NCBI GenBank assembly: GCA_964617105.1
Contig: CAZTWC010000139.1
Coordinates: forward strand, 1 to 9,331
Length of the DNA: 9,331 bases
Direction of reading: 5' to 3'
From: CAZTWC01 sp964617105 [NCBI: uncultured Myxococcia bacterium]
GTDB lineage: Bacteria > CAZTWC01
Within the stretch, counting starts at the first letter, position 1. Each line of letters begins with the position of its first letter. This document shows positions 6,761 to 9,331 of the stretch, piece by piece. Position numbers and translations under genes: made by a program. The notes below the pieces were generated by a model that was not told the DNA's origin, ran no database searches, and was given only the letters and a program-made list of their open reading frames with translations.

Positions 6761-7939
6761 ATGAAGGTAGATTTTAACAAATGGCTTATAGAACTGCGCC
6801 GAGATTTCCACACCTATCCGGAATTAGGATTCGAGGAGTTTAGAACCTCAGAAAAAATAGCGTTTATTTTGGAAGAGTTGAAACTCCAGGTTGAGCGTAA
6901 TGTGGGAAGAACTGGAGTGGTGGGACTATTTGGGAAAAAATCTTCCGGAAAAAAACAGTGGACCATTGCCCTGCGCGGCGATATGGATGCACTCCCAATA
7001 CAACAAACCAATAATGTGCCCTATAAATCGAGAAACGATGGAGTGATGCACGCCTGCGGCCACGATGCTCATATGACCATAATGCTGGGGGTTGCCCGTT
7101 GGCTTAGTGAAAATGTGAATCAAGCCGATCTGTCCGGCCAGGTTAAATTTATCTTTCAACCGGCGGAAGAGTGTTGCGGCGGAGCCTGTTGCATGATCGA
7201 TGACGGGGTTTTAAACAACCCCACTCCCGATGTGATTTACGCTGCCCATGTCAATCCTGAACTGGAGGCTGGACGAGTTGGAATTTACACCGGACCTTGC
7301 GCGGCTGGTAGTGACTACTTTCAAATCATACTTAGAGGTGAGGGTGGTCATGGAGCCCGTCCCCATTTCACCCAGGATATTATTGTGGCCGCCAGCCAAC
7401 TGGTGTTGTCAATCCAGACCATTATCAGCCGTAGTATACCGGCTCACGATCCTGTAGTTATCTCCATTTGTAAATTTATCGCCGGTAACAAAGAAAATAT
7501 TATTCCAGAAGAGGTTGTACTTGAAGGCACCATACGTTCCTACAATATTGAGTCAAGAAACCTGGCGGTGAAGCGGCTAAAAGAATTAACCGAAAGTCTT
7601 GAAACAGCTTATCAAATCAAAACCAAGTTTATTTTTGAAGAGAGTTGTCCGCCTTGTATCTGCCATCCCGCCGCTATGAACCTTATGAAATCCGCCTGCC
7701 TGGATGTGCTAAACAAAAAAAACGTCCTTAACCTGGAACCCTCCATGGGTTCGGAAGATTTTTCCCGTTTTTTAAATAAAATACCCGGAGGGATAATCAG
7801 GTTGGGTAGCGGAAACACCCCGAATGGAATTCCAGTTATTTTGCACAACGGTTACTTCGATATAGACGAGCGGTGCCTGCAAGTGGGGGTAAAAGTATTC
7901 AGCCAATTAGTGCTCAAATTCTTCGACCGGCAGGAGTAA
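6761..7939 (+). CDS. M20-family metallo-amidohydrolase (hippurate / N-acyl-amino-acid hydrolase type)
   Basis: This 392-residue, probably cytoplasmic, metal-dependent hydrolase belongs to the AmhX/HipO-like M20D group, which cleaves amide bonds of N-acyl amino acids or related compounds. N-terminal LIELRRDFHTYPELGFEEFRTS is typical. Catalytic motifs in order are ALRGDMDALPI (70-80), MHACGHDAHM (96-105; ligands Cys99 and His101), FQPAEE (132-137; catalytic and ligand Glu pair), His163 in YAAHV, the dimerisation-domain motif GGHGARPH (195-202), GSEDFSRF (330-337) and the last ligand His362 in ILHNGYFDID. Substrate cannot be read from sequence. Oddly, PAEE is followed by CCGGACC (138-144) where glycines are usual, and CPPCIC occurs at 296-301. 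There is no signal peptide. The DUF3108-type gene follows after 6 bp. Confidence 0.93.
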   Translation: MKVDFNKWLIELRRDFHTYPELGFEEFRTSEKIAFILEELKLQVERNVGRTGVVGLFGKKSSGKKQWTIALRGDMDALPIQQTNNVPYKSRNDGVMHACGHDAHMTIMLGVARWLSENVNQADLSGQVKFIFQPAEECCGGACCMIDDGVLNNPTPDVIYAAHVNPELEAGRVGIYTGPCAAGSDYFQIILRGEGGHGARPHFTQDIIVAASQLVLSIQTIISRSIPAHDPVVISICKFIAGNKENIIPEEVVLEGTIRSYNIESRNLAVKRLKELTESLETAYQIKTKFIFEESCPPCICHPAAMNLMKSACLDVLNKKNVLNLEPSMGSEDFSRFLNKIPGGIIRLGSGNTPNGIPVILHNGYFDIDERCLQVGVKVFSQLVLKFFDRQE

Positions 7940-7945
7940 CATGAG

Positions 7946-8800
7946 ATGAAGATCCGCTTTTGCTGCCTGGCGCTTTTTTTCATGTTGATCCACATCCTGA
8001 TTACAACCATTGCTATGGCTGGCAGGGTTAAAAACCCAAAAACAACTCCTGAGAAAAATTCGAATTGCTCCATCTCTTTTCCTCTACAAGAGAAAAGCCC
8101 CCTGTGCCCTGGAGAATCACTCTCTTACGAAATCCTGGTGTCGGGTATCTACGCTGGACGAGTCTATCTAAAAATGGGGACAACAATAAACGCCAAAGGA
8201 GAGATCCAATTGAAAGGGCTGGTTAAAACCAATCCCCTGCTGGATAAATTCAAGCATTTTATAGCCCGGGTAGAGTCTATTTACCATTTATCCAGACAAA
8301 ACCCCTTACGCTATAATACCAAAACCAAGTTCAACAATAAAAAACGGTGGGAAAAAGGAGTTTATTTACACAACCAGGGTCGCTTGCAAGTGGACTGTAA
8401 CCGCAACGCCCGCAAAACCCGTTACACTTTTTTGGTACCCAGGGATATCCAGGATATGATCTCTCTCTTCTACTATTATCGCGATTTCCAGGTGCCGGCA
8501 AAGGGTTCCTTTTGCCAAAAAGTTTATGCTGGCTACTACCTCTGGCAGGTCACCGGAGAAATTGTCAAACGGGAAGGGGTTTCCACTCCAGCGGGCTACT
8601 TTTCTTCAGTGCTGATTGAAGGTCATTCTAAACGCTTAAACGGCCCAAAGCCCTGGGGAAAAAATTTCCAACTATGGATAAGTGACGATAACCACCATCT
8701 TCCCATTAAACTAAAATCCTATTTAAAAAAGTTTGGTTCTATAGTATTAATGCTTTCTCGGGTACAGTCACCCTGTATTAGGGACAAATCGGAAGGTTAA
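7946..8800 (+). CDS. Exported DUF3108-type protein of unknown function
   Basis: The 284-residue protein has an N-terminal signal peptide (basic MKIR, hydrophobic core 5-22, AMAG with likely cleavage after residue 25) and no lipobox, so it should be periplasmic. From about residue 54 it follows the DUF3108 (PF11306) pattern as I know it: CPGESLSYEILVSGIYAGRV (54-73), a mid-region D..S.FYYYRDFQVPAKG (170-187), GEIVKREGVSTPAGYFSSVLIEG (~204-226), and LWISDDNHHLPIKLKS (243-258) near the end. The family is widespread in Gram-negative bacteria and lacks an assigned function. Five cysteines (41, 54, 151, 190, 277) remain in the mature protein. ATG 7946 has AGGAG 9 nt upstream, overlapping the end of the amidohydrolase gene; the earlier ATG at 7941 meets a stop at once. 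It sits between the amidohydrolase and purF genes, probably on one transcript. Confidence 0.8.
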   Translation: MKIRFCCLALFFMLIHILITTIAMAGRVKNPKTTPEKNSNCSISFPLQEKSPLCPGESLSYEILVSGIYAGRVYLKMGTTINAKGEIQLKGLVKTNPLLDKFKHFIARVESIYHLSRQNPLRYNTKTKFNNKKRWEKGVYLHNQGRLQVDCNRNARKTRYTFLVPRDIQDMISLFYYYRDFQVPAKGSFCQKVYAGYYLWQVTGEIVKREGVSTPAGYFSSVLIEGHSKRLNGPKPWGKNFQLWISDDNHHLPIKLKSYLKKFGSIVLMLSRVQSPCIRDKSEG

Positions 8801-8814
8801 CGAGGTCAGTAAAT

Positions 8815-9331
8815 ATGTTCGATAAACTTAAAGATCATTGCGGAGTTTTTGGGGTCTTCAACCATCGGGAAGCGGCTAAAATCACCTACCTGGGACTTCA
8901 TGCTCTACAACATAGAGGTCAAGAATCCAGTGGTATTGTTTCTATGGATCGGGATTTGATGCACTCACATAGGGCGATGGGACATGTGGCGGATACTTTT
9001 TCATCCCAGGTTTTGGACAACCTGCCCGGCTCTGCGGCAATCGGTCATGTCCGCTATTCCACCAGCGGCTATAGTCTGCTGAAAAACGCCCAACCCTTTG
9101 TGGTCAATTATATCAAAGGGCCCCTGGCTATCGCCCATAACGGTACTATATGCAACGCCGACCAAATCCGAGAAAACCTGGAACGCAAGGGCTCCATTTT
9201 TCAATCCAGCATGGATACTGAAGCCATAGTACACCTCATCGCTTCCTCCAGCAAGATTGATCTTGCCGATCGGATTACCGATGCTTTGCTTCATTTGCAG
9301 GGTGCCTATTCTCTGCTAATCTTAACTGAAG
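8815..9331 (+). CDS. purF: Amidophosphoribosyltransferase PurF, N-terminal glutaminase domain (3' end outside window)
   Basis: The frame is open from ATG 8815 to the window end, 172 codons. PurF makes 5-phosphoribosylamine from PRPP and glutamine, the committed step of de novo purine synthesis. The visible part is the Ntn-type glutaminase domain: DHCGVFGVF with nucleophile Cys9, LGLHALQHRGQESSGI (27-42), IGHVRYSTSG (76-85), IAHNGTICNA (107-116) and MDTEAIVHLI (~133-142). The eight residues before Cys9 would be removed as a propeptide, as in the Bacillus-type enzyme, which also carries an Fe-S cluster; the relevant C-terminal cysteines lie outside the window. GAGGT (8802-8806) is 8 nt before the ATG. 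The 14-bp gap after the DUF3108-type gene suggests co-transcription. Confidence 0.97.
   Translation, partial: MFDKLKDHCGVFGVFNHREAAKITYLGLHALQHRGQESSGIVSMDRDLMHSHRAMGHVADTFSSQVLDNLPGSAAIGHVRYSTSGYSLLKNAQPFVVNYIKGPLAIAHNGTICNADQIRENLERKGSIFQSSMDTEAIVHLIASSSKIDLADRITDALLHLQGAYSLLILTE

Overview
The window is an ordinary chromosomal stretch of a flagellated Gram-negative bacterium with moderate G+C. The flagellar genes fliK and flgD, a secreted beta-barrel-type protein with an aromatic C-terminal residue, and a DUF3108-type exported protein all point to a two-membrane cell. The aldolase resembles, from memory, the class II enzymes of Bacteroidetes and spirochaetes, and PurF has a propeptide before its catalytic cysteine. 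None of this fixes the phylum; an uncultured or FCB-like lineage or a deltaproteobacterial-type lineage are both possible. There is no rRNA, tRNA, CRISPR array, integrase or transposase, and I found no previously undescribed system.

Layout. (1) Positions 1-1420, plus strand: the 3' end of fliK (hook-length control) and complete flgD (hook cap/scaffold), separated by 80 bp that can form a stem-loop. (2) Positions 1421-1565: a gene-free gap with an 18-bp perfect inverted repeat, probably where flagellar transcription ends. (3) Positions 1566-4918, plus strand: ileS (isoleucyl-tRNA synthetase) and lspA (lipoprotein signal peptidase), a widely conserved pair here 17 bp apart. (4) Positions 4944-6584, minus strand: fba (class II fructose-bisphosphate aldolase) followed 18 bp later by a gene for a small exported outer-membrane-like protein; this unit converges on lspA with only 25 bp between stops. 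(5) Positions 6585-6760: a divergent intergenic region with plausible promoters facing both ways. (6) Positions 6761-9331, plus strand: an M20-family amidohydrolase, a DUF3108-type exported protein 6 bp downstream, then purF 14 bp further on, cut off by the window end. The tight spacing suggests one transcript.

Functionally the region is a patchwork of housekeeping modules: motility, translation, lipoprotein maturation, glycolysis/gluconeogenesis, amide or peptide turnover and purine synthesis. The points most worth a second look are a 20-bp palindrome lying in frame in the signal-peptide region of the exported protein gene, the almost leaderless promoter arrangement of the amidohydrolase gene, two cysteine clusters in that amidohydrolase, the Tyr variant of the HIGH motif in IleRS, and the structured gaps at 677-730 and 1501-1543.
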